Positions 43,469 to 52,533 of a DNA stretch of 64,000 nt are shown here, in pieces; position 1 is the stretch's first letter; each line of letters starts with the position of its first letter. The translations under genes were made by a program, and so were the position numbers. A model generated the notes under the pieces. It was not told the origin of the DNA, searched no databases, and worked only from the letters and a program-made list of their open reading frames with translations. Origin of the DNA: DASQFI01 sp035633215 (lineage in GTDB: Bacteria; Acidobacteriota; Vicinamibacteria; Vicinamibacterales; SCN-69-37); assembly GCA_035633215.1 (NCBI GenBank), contig DASQFI010000039.1, positions 1 through 64,000 on the forward strand. The letters run 5' to 3'.

Positions 43469-45160
43469 TCACTTCTTGACGAACTCTCCGAACTCCGCCA
43501 GCACCCAGACATTCGGATCGAGCACCACGTCCGCGGGCGCAGCGTCGGCGGCAAAGCTGAACGTCGCAGTCTTGTCGTTGAACGCGACCCTCTCGACGCG
43601 CGGTGGCATGCCGGGTGTCGCCACGATCCCGATCTCCAACGGCAGGCGGAACGGCTCGCCGGTGTGCGTCTGCGCCAGCGAGACCTCGACCTGCTTCCGG
43701 TCGCCGAGGTAGCGCCACGAGCCGTCGATCTTCGGCACGCCGCTGCGGTTGAGCCATTGCGTGAAGAACCAGCGCAAGTCCTGCCCGGACGCCTGCTCCA
43801 TCACCTGCCGAAAGTCGTCGGTCGACGCGTTCGCGTTCATGTAGCGCCGGTAGTAGTTGCGGATGCCGGTCCAGAACGTCTCGGTGCCCATGAGCCCGCG
43901 GAGCATGTGTAGCGTCCAGCCGCCCTTCTGATACACGAAGTTGTTCAGGACGCGCTGGGTCTTCTCGTCGAGATTGCGGTGAACGACGGGGGTGTTCGGG
44001 GACGTCTGCTCGAGCCGCAGCACGGTCGCCCGGCTTCTTCTGACACCATCGACGAACGCATCCCGGCCGCGCGCATGCTCGGTGAAGAGCAGCGTGAAAT
44101 ACGTCGCAAAGCCCTCGCTCAGCCAGACGTCGTCCCAATCCTTTTCCGTGACGGCGTTGCCGAACCACTGGTGGGCGACCTCGTGCACGACGGGTCCATT
44201 GCCGCCTGCAATCCCCTTCTCGCCGTAAAAAATGTTCGATGCGTGTTCGGTGCCGCCGCCGAGCCCCGCGGCCTGCACGTGCGCAAGCTTTTCGTACGCG
44301 TACGGCCCGACACGCTGCACGAAGAAATCGAAGCACGCCAGTGCATCCCGGTCGAACAACGCGTAGCCGCGTTCGACGTCCTGCGGGAACACCCAGAATT
44401 GATGCGGAACGCCGTGCGAGATGCCCGCGTGTTTGACGGCAAACCGCGCGATCCCCAGGGCATAGAGCCACGACGAAATCGGCACCGACTGCCGCCAATG
44501 CGTCCGCCGCAGTCCGCTCGGGAGGTCGAGCTCCTCGACCAGGGCGCCGTTGGCCACGACTTGATACGTCGACGAGGTCGTGACGATGAACTCGCCGGTG
44601 GCCTTCTCGTAGGGATGGTCGATCATCGGCAGCCACTGCCGCGCCTGGTTCGACCAGTTCTCGCTGAACGCCGTCCGCTCGCCGTGGATGTTGTTGATGA
44701 GACGCAGGCCGTTTGCTGGCGTGCCGTGGTACTGCACATCGAACGACACTTCCTCGCCGGCGGCCGGTGGCTGCGCGAATGTCAGGGTCAACCGGTTGCT
44801 CTGATGCGCGAACGGCGTGGGCGTGCCGCCGCGCGTCACGGCTTTCACCGTCATCCCCTTGCCGTCCGCGGTGGGACTCGCGAAGTCCAGCCAGGCTTCG
44901 CGCAGGTTCGCGGTCACGAACTTGAGCCGGACCGTCGCCTCACCACGAATTTCGGCGCTCGCATCCGTCATCAGGCTGAGCCGAAAGACGTAGTGCAGCG
45001 CGTCCACACCCGTCTGGCGCGGATACGTATCGGCTGAGAGCGACGGCGTGACTGCGGGTACAAGAGTAGTGAGGATCAGACACGTGAACCCGATCGCGAG
45101 CAAGAAAGACCTCGGGTTTCTTTTTTGGAAGAACAAAGCGAAAAAGAAACCCGAGGTCAT
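43469..45160 (-). CDS. Secreted M1 family zinc aminopeptidase
   Basis: 563 residues. M1 core: zinc site HEVAHQWFGNAVTEKDWDDV then WLSEGFA (HExxH-18-E, about residue 323), and the GGGTEHASNIFYG substrate loop in place of GAMEN. It would trim N-terminal residues from peptides outside the cytoplasm. The start ATG 45160 overlaps the alpha-galactosidase stop (ATGA). Its first 18 codons (MTSGFFFALFFQKRNPRSFL) come from repeat A copy 2; the hydrophobic export segment LLAIGFTCLILTTLVPAV follows. A TTG seven bases after a GAGG inside the repeat is an alternative start. Confidence 0.88.
   Translation of the reverse strand: MTSGFFFALFFQKRNPRSFLLAIGFTCLILTTLVPAVTPSLSADTYPRQTGVDALHYVFRLSLMTDASAEIRGEATVRLKFVTANLREAWLDFASPTADGKGMTVKAVTRGGTPTPFAHQSNRLTLTFAQPPAAGEEVSFDVQYHGTPANGLRLINNIHGERTAFSENWSNQARQWLPMIDHPYEKATGEFIVTTSSTYQVVANGALVEELDLPSGLRRTHWRQSVPISSWLYALGIARFAVKHAGISHGVPHQFWVFPQDVERGYALFDRDALACFDFFVQRVGPYAYEKLAHVQAAGLGGGTEHASNIFYGEKGIAGGNGPVVHEVAHQWFGNAVTEKDWDDVWLSEGFATYFTLLFTEHARGRDAFVDGVRRSRATVLRLEQTSPNTPVVHRNLDEKTQRVLNNFVYQKGGWTLHMLRGLMGTETFWTGIRNYYRRYMNANASTDDFRQVMEQASGQDLRWFFTQWLNRSGVPKIDGSWRYLGDRKQVEVSLAQTHTGEPFRLPLEIGIVATPGMPPRVERVAFNDKTATFSFAADAAPADVVLDPNVWVLAEFGEFVKK
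45108..45158. repeat. Palindrome family A, copy 2, at the start of the M1 gene
   Basis: 18 bp arms GACCTCGGGTTTCTTTTT and the exact complement, 15-base loop. It covers codons 1-18 of the M1 peptidase gene and ends two bases from its ATG. Confidence 0.88.
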
Positions 45161-47214
45161 TTCGGCTGTCCAATCTTGACGAGCACCGCGCTGTGACGCG
45201 GCACGCTCGCGGAAAACTCGTTCTGCGCTCGCGCGAGGTCCTTGTGCAGCCAGAGGTCACGCACAGGCTGGCTGCCGGACAACCCGAGGTCCGAGAACTT
45301 CGCCGTCACCGTCGCAGCTTCCGGAGATCGATTGAACAACCCGACCGCCATCGTCCCATCCTCGAGCGGGCGGGCCCAGACTTCGACCCAGCCGTCGCTC
45401 ATCTTCCGGCCCGCGGGCTTGCCGAGCACGTCCTGATTGACGGCCAGCACCTCGCGGTTGCCGAGGATGTTCGTCGTCCACTCGTCGATCGTCGAGAGAT
45501 CGGCCCCGATGAGGAGCGGCGCGGCCTGGAGCGCCCAGAGCGACATGTGCGTGATCTGCTCGTCGGGCGTGAGCTCGGTCGGTCGCGTTCCCTGGCTCCA
45601 GCCCACCATGCCGACGACGAGCATGTCGGTGTCGTTCCAGCCGCCAGGTCCCGCAAACTGCTCGCGGCCGGTCTGCTGGAAGCCGATGTTCGACATGCTC
45701 GGCCAGTTGTCGCGGATGTCTCCGGTCATGCGCCACAGGTGTCCGCCCACTTCGTTGCCCCACTCCCAGACATTCCCGGCACCGTACTGGCAGATGCTGA
45801 AAATCATGTCGCGGTCTTGCTTCTTGAGAATGTCGCCCATCAGCTTGTAGGGCTTCTTGCGATCCTCGAGCGTCGGATTCGGCGCGATCCCGCTGTAGGA
45901 ACACCAGTCGTACTTCAGGTAGTCGAAGCCCCAGCGCGCGTACGCGCGCGCGTCCTGCTCTTCATGCTGGTACGTCGCGGCGAGGCCCTGGCACGTCCTC
46001 GGGCCCGGCGAGGAGTAGATGCCGGCTTTGAGACCGAGCGAGTGGATGTAGTCGACCAGCCCCTTCATGTCCGGAAAGTTTTCATTTGTCGTCGGATCGC
46101 CGTTGGCGTCGCGGCCCGCGGCCTGATCGTGTGGCCCGGGCCGTTTCAACCCGCCCTCCCACACGTCGTCGATGTTGATGTACGCGTAGCCCTGCCGGTG
46201 GAGGCCGCTCTTCACCATGCCATCGGCCGAGGCCTTCACGCGCTCGGCGGTGACCGTGTTGCCCCATGCGTTCCACGAATTCCATCCGAGCGGCGGCGTC
46301 AGCGCGAGCGCGTCATCGCCGCCGACGATCGTGAAGTCGCCGGTCGCCTTGCCTCGAGCGTTCGTGACCGTCACGGTGGCGACGGTACGACCGGCGGCCT
46401 TCAACGCGCCGGTGATCAAGCCGGTCTTCGGATCCAGCGCCAGTCCCGCCGGAAGGCTCTTCGCCGCGAACGTCAGCGGCTCATCACCGGACGCGGGAAT
46501 CACGAACATGAACGGCTTGCCGGGCGTCGCGCCCGTGATGCGCGGGTAGTTCAACAGTGGCATCGTCGAGCGGCTCGACGCGATAGGCGGCGCGGGTCGG
46601 ACTTCGGGATCGACGACTACCGGCCGGTCCTGTGAGCCAGGCGCCATTGTGATCAGCGCGCCGCCCCAATTCGCGCTGTCGCCGCCCGTGCCGTCGTTGC
46701 CGTCGATCACGGCGAGCACCAGCCGGCGCGCGCCCATGAGATCCGCGGAGAGCAGCTTTGGCGCATCGCCGCCTTTCATCACACCGGAGTCCGCGACCTT
46801 CCTGCCATCCACCCACGCACCGAAGATCACGCTGCCGCGACCGGCGCCGACGCTGTCATCGATGCCCACCATCGAGGCAAAGCGCACGGCCCGGCCCTTC
46901 AGATCGATCGTCATGTCACGGTCGGAGACCAGCGGGACGGTGTTCGGATACGTCACGCCACCGAGGGCATACGTCGGCGGCGGGGGCGGTGCCGGCGGCG
47001 TCGTCGGCTGACCTCGTCCGCCTGCGCCGCGCCCGCGGCCCGCGGGCCGAAGCGCGACCTTGCTCAAGTCGAGCGACGAGATCCAGACCCCGTCGGGCGG
47101 CGGATCGTTCTGCTGAAGCGCGGTTGCGTCCTGCGCGCCGACAAACGATGCGCCTGCGAGCGCCGCGAGTGCTGTCGTCACGACGACGGCGACGGTGATG
47201 TTCGCGATCTTCAT
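45157..47214 (-). CDS. Secreted GH27 alpha-galactosidase with NPCBM-type domain
   Basis: 685 residues from ATG 47214 (KIANITVAVVVTTALAALAG signal), GGAGACC upstream. Order: NPCBM-like carbohydrate-binding domain (about 60-200), a putative Ig-like linker (PRITGATPGKPFMFVIPASG), then GH27 catalytic barrel with TPPLGWNSWNAWG, nucleophile Asp in YLKYDWCSY (about 431) and acid/base Asp in GGWNDTDMLVVG (about 526). It should release alpha-linked galactose from oligosaccharides outside the cytoplasm. A Gly/Arg/Pro-rich linker with GRGRGAG sits at about 57-80. Coupled to the M1 gene by ATGA; divergent from GH39. Confidence 0.92.
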   Translation of the reverse strand: MKIANITVAVVVTTALAALAGASFVGAQDATALQQNDPPPDGVWISSLDLSKVALRPAGRGRGAGGRGQPTTPPAPPPPPTYALGGVTYPNTVPLVSDRDMTIDLKGRAVRFASMVGIDDSVGAGRGSVIFGAWVDGRKVADSGVMKGGDAPKLLSADLMGARRLVLAVIDGNDGTGGDSANWGGALITMAPGSQDRPVVVDPEVRPAPPIASSRSTMPLLNYPRITGATPGKPFMFVIPASGDEPLTFAAKSLPAGLALDPKTGLITGALKAAGRTVATVTVTNARGKATGDFTIVGGDDALALTPPLGWNSWNAWGNTVTAERVKASADGMVKSGLHRQGYAYINIDDVWEGGLKRPGPHDQAAGRDANGDPTTNENFPDMKGLVDYIHSLGLKAGIYSSPGPRTCQGLAATYQHEEQDARAYARWGFDYLKYDWCSYSGIAPNPTLEDRKKPYKLMGDILKKQDRDMIFSICQYGAGNVWEWGNEVGGHLWRMTGDIRDNWPSMSNIGFQQTGREQFAGPGGWNDTDMLVVGMVGWSQGTRPTELTPDEQITHMSLWALQAAPLLIGADLSTIDEWTTNILGNREVLAVNQDVLGKPAGRKMSDGWVEVWARPLEDGTMAVGLFNRSPEAATVTAKFSDLGLSGSQPVRDLWLHKDLARAQNEFSASVPRHSAVLVKIGQPK

Positions 47215-47229
47215 GGCGGTCTCCCATGA

Positions 47230-47257
47230 AAGGAAGGAAATGACCATTTCCTTCTTT
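47230..47257. promoter_or_regulatory. AT-rich dyad upstream of the alpha-galactosidase
   Basis: AAGGAAGGAAAT at 47230-47241 mirrors ATTTCCTTCTTT at 47246-47257 around GACC, 15 bases upstream of the GH27 start. The low GC content stands out. It could be an operator or 5' hairpin. Confidence 0.35.
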
Positions 47258-47378
47258 CAACTGACGGATTGTAGCTCGCCGTTTCGGCAGAATCGGGCGC
47301 CGTGGCGGCGCGAATCGGCTCATAAGCAGCGCTGGGGCTGACCTGAGGCGCAACCGGGCGTAGGATTGAGCCACTTCC

Positions 47379-49073
47379 ATGCGTGCATGGACCCGAGGCG
47401 TCGTGCTCACCGCAGCGCTTGGCGTCTCGCTCGCGGGCTCGGCCACGCGTCAGGGCGACCGCGTGACGATTCACGCAGATACCGCCGTGACGCTTGGCCC
47501 GATGACACCCCTCTGGGCCTGGTTCGGCTACGACGAGCCCAACTACACGTACGCGCCGAATGGCAGGAAGCTGCTCTCCGAGCTGGCAGCCGCGAGTCCT
47601 GTCCCGGTGTACGTCCGAACGCACAACCTGCTGACGACGGGCGATGGCATGGCGGCCCTGAAGTGGGGCTCGACCAACGCCTACACCGAGGACGCGAACG
47701 GCCGGCCCGTGTATGACTGGACGATCGTCGATCGCATCATCGACACGTATCTCGAGCGCCGGATGAAGCCGCTTGTCGAGATCGGGTTCATGCCGAAGGC
47801 GCTGTCGACGACTCCCGAACCTTATCGACACTTCTGGAAACCGGGCGACAACTACAACGACATCTACACGGGCTGGTCGTACCCACCGAAGGACTACCGA
47901 AAATGGGGCGAGCTCATCTACCAGTGGGTGCGCCACTCGGTCGCGAAGTACGGTCAGCGCGAAGTGGAGAGCTGGTGGTGGGAGGTATGGAACGAGCCCG
48001 ACATCGGCTACTGGCACGGAACGCAGGACGAGTATCTGAAGCTCTACGACTACGCCGCCGATGGGCTCAAGCGCGCGCTGCCGACCGCGCGAATTGGCGG
48101 ACCGCACGTCACCGGCCCGAACGGCGCACGCACCCAGCAGATCCTGCACACCTTCATCGAGCATTGCCTTCGCGGCACGAACTACGCGACGGGCAAGACG
48201 GGCTCGCCGCTCGATTACGTCGGGTTCCACGCGAAAGGGGCCCCGCGGGTGATGCCGGAGGGCCACGTGCGGATGAGCGTCAGCAATCAGCTCCGCGCGA
48301 TCGCGAACGGGTCAAGCATCGTGGCCTCGTTTCCCGAGCTGAAGAACACGCCCGTCATCATCGGCGAATCCGATCCTGAAGGCTGCGCCGCGTGTCCGGT
48401 GCGGACGAATCCGTCGAACGCCTATCGCAACGGGACGATGTACTCGAGCTACACGGCCGAGCAGATCGCCCGAACGTACGAGCTCGCCGATCTGCACCGC
48501 GTCAATCTCCTGGGCAGCGTGACCTGGGCGTTCGAGTTCGAGGACCAGCCGTACTTCGACGGCTTTCGGGACCTCGCGACGAACGGCATCGACAAGCCGG
48601 TGCTGAACGTGTTTCGCATGCTCGGCCAGATGACCGGCAATCGCGTCAAGGTCGAGAGCACGGGCGGACTGACGCTCGAGGACGTCCGCGATCGCAGCGT
48701 GCGCGGCCGGGCCGACGTCTCGGCGCTGGCCACCCGCGACGCCCGGTCCGCCGCCGTCCTCGTCTGGAACTACCACGACGACGACCTCCCGGCGCCCGCG
48801 ACCGACGTGGAGCTGACGATTGGAGGCCTGCCGTCAGTCCGGCCGATGCTGACCCACTACCGTGTCGATCGCGATCACAGCAACGCGTACACGCTCTGGA
48901 AGAGCATGGGATCGCCGCAACCGCCGACGCCTGCGCAGCATCGCGAGCTGGAACAGGCAGGCCACCTGCACGTGCTGGACGCGCCGCGGCGCGTCGATGT
49001 CAAGGACGGCCGTGTGGTCGTGGCGTTCACCCTGCCGCGGCAGGGCGTATCCCTCGTCAAGCTCGTCTGGTAG
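47379..49073 (+). CDS. Secreted GH39 family glycoside hydrolase (beta-xylosidase-like)
   Basis: 564 residues with signal peptide AWTRGVVLTAALGVSLAGSA. GH39 barrel: TPLWAWFGYDEPNY, WWWEVWNEPDIGYWHG (acid/base Glu, about residue 205), VIIGESDPEGCAAC (nucleophile Glu, about 329), then a C-terminal beta-sandwich with VWNYHDDDL. Family members cut beta-xylosides or related linkages. The neighbouring GH31, xylose isomerase and xylulokinase fit a xyloside role. Divergent from the alpha-galactosidase. Confidence 0.88.
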   Translation: MRAWTRGVVLTAALGVSLAGSATRQGDRVTIHADTAVTLGPMTPLWAWFGYDEPNYTYAPNGRKLLSELAAASPVPVYVRTHNLLTTGDGMAALKWGSTNAYTEDANGRPVYDWTIVDRIIDTYLERRMKPLVEIGFMPKALSTTPEPYRHFWKPGDNYNDIYTGWSYPPKDYRKWGELIYQWVRHSVAKYGQREVESWWWEVWNEPDIGYWHGTQDEYLKLYDYAADGLKRALPTARIGGPHVTGPNGARTQQILHTFIEHCLRGTNYATGKTGSPLDYVGFHAKGAPRVMPEGHVRMSVSNQLRAIANGSSIVASFPELKNTPVIIGESDPEGCAACPVRTNPSNAYRNGTMYSSYTAEQIARTYELADLHRVNLLGSVTWAFEFEDQPYFDGFRDLATNGIDKPVLNVFRMLGQMTGNRVKVESTGGLTLEDVRDRSVRGRADVSALATRDARSAAVLVWNYHDDDLPAPATDVELTIGGLPSVRPMLTHYRVDRDHSNAYTLWKSMGSPQPPTPAQHRELEQAGHLHVLDAPRRVDVKDGRVVVAFTLPRQGVSLVKLVW

Positions 49074-49084
49074 AGAGGCGCGCC

Positions 49085-50266
49085 CTATTCCAGGATCGTG
49101 AACTTCGTCAGCGCCCCTTCGTTGACTGTGAGCCCCAGCCCCGGGACGTCGTCGCGCAGGTCGATGGCGCCGTTCTTCGCCACCGGCTCGCCGTCGAAGA
49201 TGTACCAGAACAGCTCGTTGCCGACTTCGACATCCACCGGCGGGAAGTACTCGGCCATCGGCGAGTTCAGGCTGGCCATGACGATGTGGTAGTTGTGCAT
49301 CTGGCCGGCGTGCGGCACGACCGGGACGGCAAACGACTCGGCCAGCGCTGAGATTTTCCGCGCCTGCGTGATCCCGCCGACGCGGTTCGTGTCGAACTGA
49401 ATGTAGTCGACGGCGCGCGCTTCGAGCAGATCGCGGAACTCATATTGCGTGAAGCCGTGCTCGCCGCCCGCGATCGGAATCCGTCCGAGCGCCTTGAGGG
49501 CCACGTACCCCTGGAGATCGTCGGGGATGACCGGCTCCTCGAGCCAGCGCAGGTTGAACGGCTCGAGCAGCGGAATCATCCGGCGCGCATAGTCGAGATT
49601 CCAGCCCATGTAGGCGTCGGCCATGATGTCGACCCCGTCGCCGACGACCTCGCGCACGGTGCGCACGAGGTCCACGTTCTTCTGCATCCCGACGGCGCCG
49701 TCCACCGGTCCCCACCCGAAGCGCAGCTTCATCGCGCGGTAGCCGTCCGCAACATACTTCCGCGTCTCGGCGGCGAGCTCGTCGAGCGGCTGGCTGTAGA
49801 GCCGGCTCGCATAGACGGGAATCGTGCGCTTCGTCCGGCCGCCGAGCAGACGAAAGACCGGCTGCCCGGTCGCCTTGCCGAGGATGTCCCAGAGCGCGAT
49901 GTCGACGGCGCTGATCGCCGCCATCCCCACGCCCTTCCTGCCGAACGGCATCGTCTTGCGATACATGTGCTGCCAGAGGTATTCGACGTCGAACGGATCG
50001 GCGCCGACGAGCAGCGGCTTCAAATAGAGATCGATCGTCTGCTTCGTCAGCCGCGGCGCAAGCGCGGCGTTGCCGATGCCGACGTGACCGCCATCGGTCA
50101 TCACTTCCACGATGAGCCAGCCGTGGAAGCGGAATCCCGCCATCGCGTCGGCCCCGGTGATCCCGCCCGACAACAGGTCCATCGGGTTGGTGCAGAAGTG
50201 CGGCTGTGGCGGAACGGTCGGGCCGTGCCATTCGACGACACGCGTGCGGATGTCGGTGATTTTCAT
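49085..50266 (-). CDS. L-rhamnonate dehydratase-like enolase-superfamily enzyme
   Basis: 393 residues from ATG 50266, overlapping the MFS stop (ATGA). Sequence features recall RhmD: CTNPMDLL near the N-terminus, MKLRFGWGPVDGAVGMQKNV, metal ligands in DIMADAYMGWN, RWLEEPVIPDD and IAGGEHGFTQ, catalytic-His region VVPHAGQMHNYHIVMAS, and the GEPVAKNGAIDLRDDVPGLG end. It should dehydrate an aldonate such as L-rhamnonate to the 2-keto-3-deoxy acid; exact substrate is inference. Converges on GH39. It is distinct from the other dehydratase at 22096-23250. Confidence 0.82.
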   Translation of the reverse strand: MKITDIRTRVVEWHGPTVPPQPHFCTNPMDLLSGGITGADAMAGFRFHGWLIVEVMTDGGHVGIGNAALAPRLTKQTIDLYLKPLLVGADPFDVEYLWQHMYRKTMPFGRKGVGMAAISAVDIALWDILGKATGQPVFRLLGGRTKRTIPVYASRLYSQPLDELAAETRKYVADGYRAMKLRFGWGPVDGAVGMQKNVDLVRTVREVVGDGVDIMADAYMGWNLDYARRMIPLLEPFNLRWLEEPVIPDDLQGYVALKALGRIPIAGGEHGFTQYEFRDLLEARAVDYIQFDTNRVGGITQARKISALAESFAVPVVPHAGQMHNYHIVMASLNSPMAEYFPPVDVEVGNELFWYIFDGEPVAKNGAIDLRDDVPGLGLTVNEGALTKFTILE

Positions 50267-51498
50267 CGGTGTCCAACTGGCTCGATACGTCGAATCGTCA
50301 ACAGAATCACAACGAATGCCGTGACGTGGAGCGTGCCGACGATCGAGAACACGGTCTGATAGCCAAAACCGGCGTCGAGCAGCTTCCCCGCGAGCAGGTT
50401 CATCGTCAATCCGCCCATGGCGCCCCCGAATCCGACGAGGCCGGCGACGGAGGCGACGATCCGCCGCTCGAAGAGATCGGTCGGCACGATCATCACGAGG
50501 GTGGACCACGACTGCTGCCCGAAGAACGCGATGCTGAACAGCACGATCGCCCACTCGACGGGCACGCTCGTGACGAGGATGATCACGGGCATCACCGACG
50601 CGCTGAGTCCGAGCGCGAGCTTGCGCGAGAAGTCGACGGATCGCCCGCGCGCGAGGAGCTGACTCGAGAACCACCCGCCCAGCAGGCTGCCGATGCCGGC
50701 CGCCGCAAACGGGACCCACGCGTAGTAGCCGACCTGCTTCACGTCGAACCCGCGCGCATCGTAGAGGTACTTGGGCAGCCACGCGATGTAGAAGAACCAC
50801 GCGGCGTCGGTCAGGAACTTCGCCCCGACGAGGCCCCAGACCTGCCGAAACGTCAGGAGCTGCGACCACGAGAGTGCTGGGCCGGGCTGGCTCCCTGGGT
50901 CAGTGACAGGCGCATCCGCGGAGGACGGCTGGTACTCGCGCATCCACCAGAGGCTCCACAGCAATCCGACTGCCCCGCACGCGACGAACACCCACCGCCA
51001 GGAGCCGTACGACAGGATCGCGGCGATGGCCGGCGGCGCCACGACCGCGCCAACCGCGGTCCCGGAGTTCACGAGGCCCATCGCGGTCGATCGCTCGGCG
51101 ACGGGAAATCGTTCGGCGATGACTTTCGTCGCGGCCGGAAAGCCGCCGCCCTCGCCGGCGCCGAGCAGGAACCGGCTCGCCGCGAGCATCCAGAACCCGG
51201 TTGCGAGGCTGTGGCTCGCGCACGCGACCGACCAGAACACCATGATCACGAAAAAGCCGCGGCGCGTGCCGAGCCGATCGATCAGCGCGCCGCCACCCGC
51301 GTACATCAGGGCATAGGCCAGCAGAAACGTGGAGGCGAGCGCCCCGAACTCGAAGTTGGTGAGCGGAATGTCTTTCTGGATCGCGGCAACGGCGACCGGC
51401 AGCGACTGGCGATCGAGGTAGCTGATCGCGATCGCGACGAAGACGAGAAACGCAATACGCCAGCGCGTCATCCGCGTCCGGGCGCGCCGGACCGGCAT
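50263..51498 (-). CDS. MFS transporter of the anion/sugar-acid (ACS/ExuT-like) type
   Basis: 411 residues, twelve membrane helices expected. Motif FVAIAISYLDRQSLPVAVAAIQKD at the first helix, GALIDRLGTRRGF (loop 2-3 motif), GAGEGGGFPAATKVIAERFP are typical of the ACS family that carries hexuronates, glucarate or similar acids with protons. Coupling to the rhamnonate-dehydratase-like gene suggests it imports the acid that the enzyme dehydrates. Confidence 0.88.
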   Translation of the reverse strand: MPVRRARTRMTRWRIAFLVFVAIAISYLDRQSLPVAVAAIQKDIPLTNFEFGALASTFLLAYALMYAGGGALIDRLGTRRGFFVIMVFWSVACASHSLATGFWMLAASRFLLGAGEGGGFPAATKVIAERFPVAERSTAMGLVNSGTAVGAVVAPPAIAAILSYGSWRWVFVACGAVGLLWSLWWMREYQPSSADAPVTDPGSQPGPALSWSQLLTFRQVWGLVGAKFLTDAAWFFYIAWLPKYLYDARGFDVKQVGYYAWVPFAAAGIGSLLGGWFSSQLLARGRSVDFSRKLALGLSASVMPVIILVTSVPVEWAIVLFSIAFFGQQSWSTLVMIVPTDLFERRIVASVAGLVGFGGAMGGLTMNLLAGKLLDAGFGYQTVFSIVGTLHVTAFVVILLTIRRIEPVGHR

Positions 51499-51561
51499 GT
51501 AATACCATCATTTTTCGTTTCGCCTTTAACTTTTGCGTTCAGGCCGGCACCTCAGTCAGCC

Positions 51562-52482
51562 ATGGCGGAGATCATGAACATTGGTTTTCTTGGAACGGGC
51601 GTGATGGGCGCCGGAATGGCCGCGCGGCTGCTGGCGACCGGGGCGACACTCGCCGTCTGGAATCGGCATCGCGAACGGGCGGAGCCGCTCGTCGCGCAGG
51701 GCGCGCGCCTGGCCGCCTCGCCGCGTGACGCCGCGGACGGCGTCGAGGCCATCGTCTCGATGGTCGCCGACGATCCGGCCTCGCGTGCGGTCTGGCTCGG
51801 GCCCCACGGGGCGCTCGCGGGCGCCGCTCGCGGGACCATTCTGATCGAATCGAGCACCCTGTCACCCGCCTGGTGCGAGGAGCTCGCCGGCGCGGCCACG
51901 GAAACGGGCTGCTCGCTCCTCGATGCCCCAGTCACCGGCAGCAAAACGCAGGCGGCCAGTGGCGAGTTGCGCTTTCTGGTCGGCGGGTCCGCGGACGTCG
52001 TCGAGCGCGCGCGGCCGATCCTCGCGGCGATGGGCCGCGAGACATTGCACCTCGGCCCCACCGGCGCCGGCGCGCGCATGAAGCTCATCAACAACTTCGT
52101 CTGCGGCGTCCAGGCGGCGGCGCTCGCCGAGGCGCTCGCGGTCATCGAGCGTGCGGGCCTCGATCGCGACACGGCCCTTTCGATCCTCGGGACGGGCGCG
52201 CCCGGCAGCCCGCTCGTCAAGGCCGTCGCGCCGCGCATGGCGACCCCTGACTACACCGTCAACTTCGGGCTCGCGCTCATGCACAAAGACCTCTCGTACG
52301 CGCTCGCCGACGCCGAGCGGCTCGGAGTGCCACTGAGGACCGCCGCTTCTGCCCGCGAGCTCTATACCGCCGCGATCGCCCAGGGATGGGGCGATTCGGA
52401 TTTCGCGGCGATCGTGGAGCCGCTGCGAGCAGCGATGCGGCGTGGGAACGAAGAACGCGAAGCTGCTGAGCGAAAGGCATGA
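51562..52482 (+). CDS. 3-hydroxyisobutyrate dehydrogenase-family NAD(P)-dependent oxidoreductase
   Basis: 306 residues from ATG 51562. NIGFLGTGVMGAGMAARLLA (Rossmann loop), FLVGG, catalytic Lys region GARMKLINNFVCG, DAPVTGSKTQAASGEL (substrate loop with DAPVTGS), and DLSYALADAERLGVPL near the end. Family enzymes include tartronate-semialdehyde reductase and 3-hydroxyisobutyrate dehydrogenase. It is divergent from the MFS gene and could act on a breakdown product of the sugar acid, but that is inference. Confidence 0.85.
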   Translation: MAEIMNIGFLGTGVMGAGMAARLLATGATLAVWNRHRERAEPLVAQGARLAASPRDAADGVEAIVSMVADDPASRAVWLGPHGALAGAARGTILIESSTLSPAWCEELAGAATETGCSLLDAPVTGSKTQAASGELRFLVGGSADVVERARPILAAMGRETLHLGPTGAGARMKLINNFVCGVQAAALAEALAVIERAGLDRDTALSILGTGAPGSPLVKAVAPRMATPDYTVNFGLALMHKDLSYALADAERLGVPLRTAASARELYTAAIAQGWGDSDFAAIVEPLRAAMRRGNEEREAAERKA

Positions 52483-52533
52483 TCGCTCTTGGCACGCGCT
52501 CTTTGACACGGCGAGCAAGCTCTTGGCCCGTCC

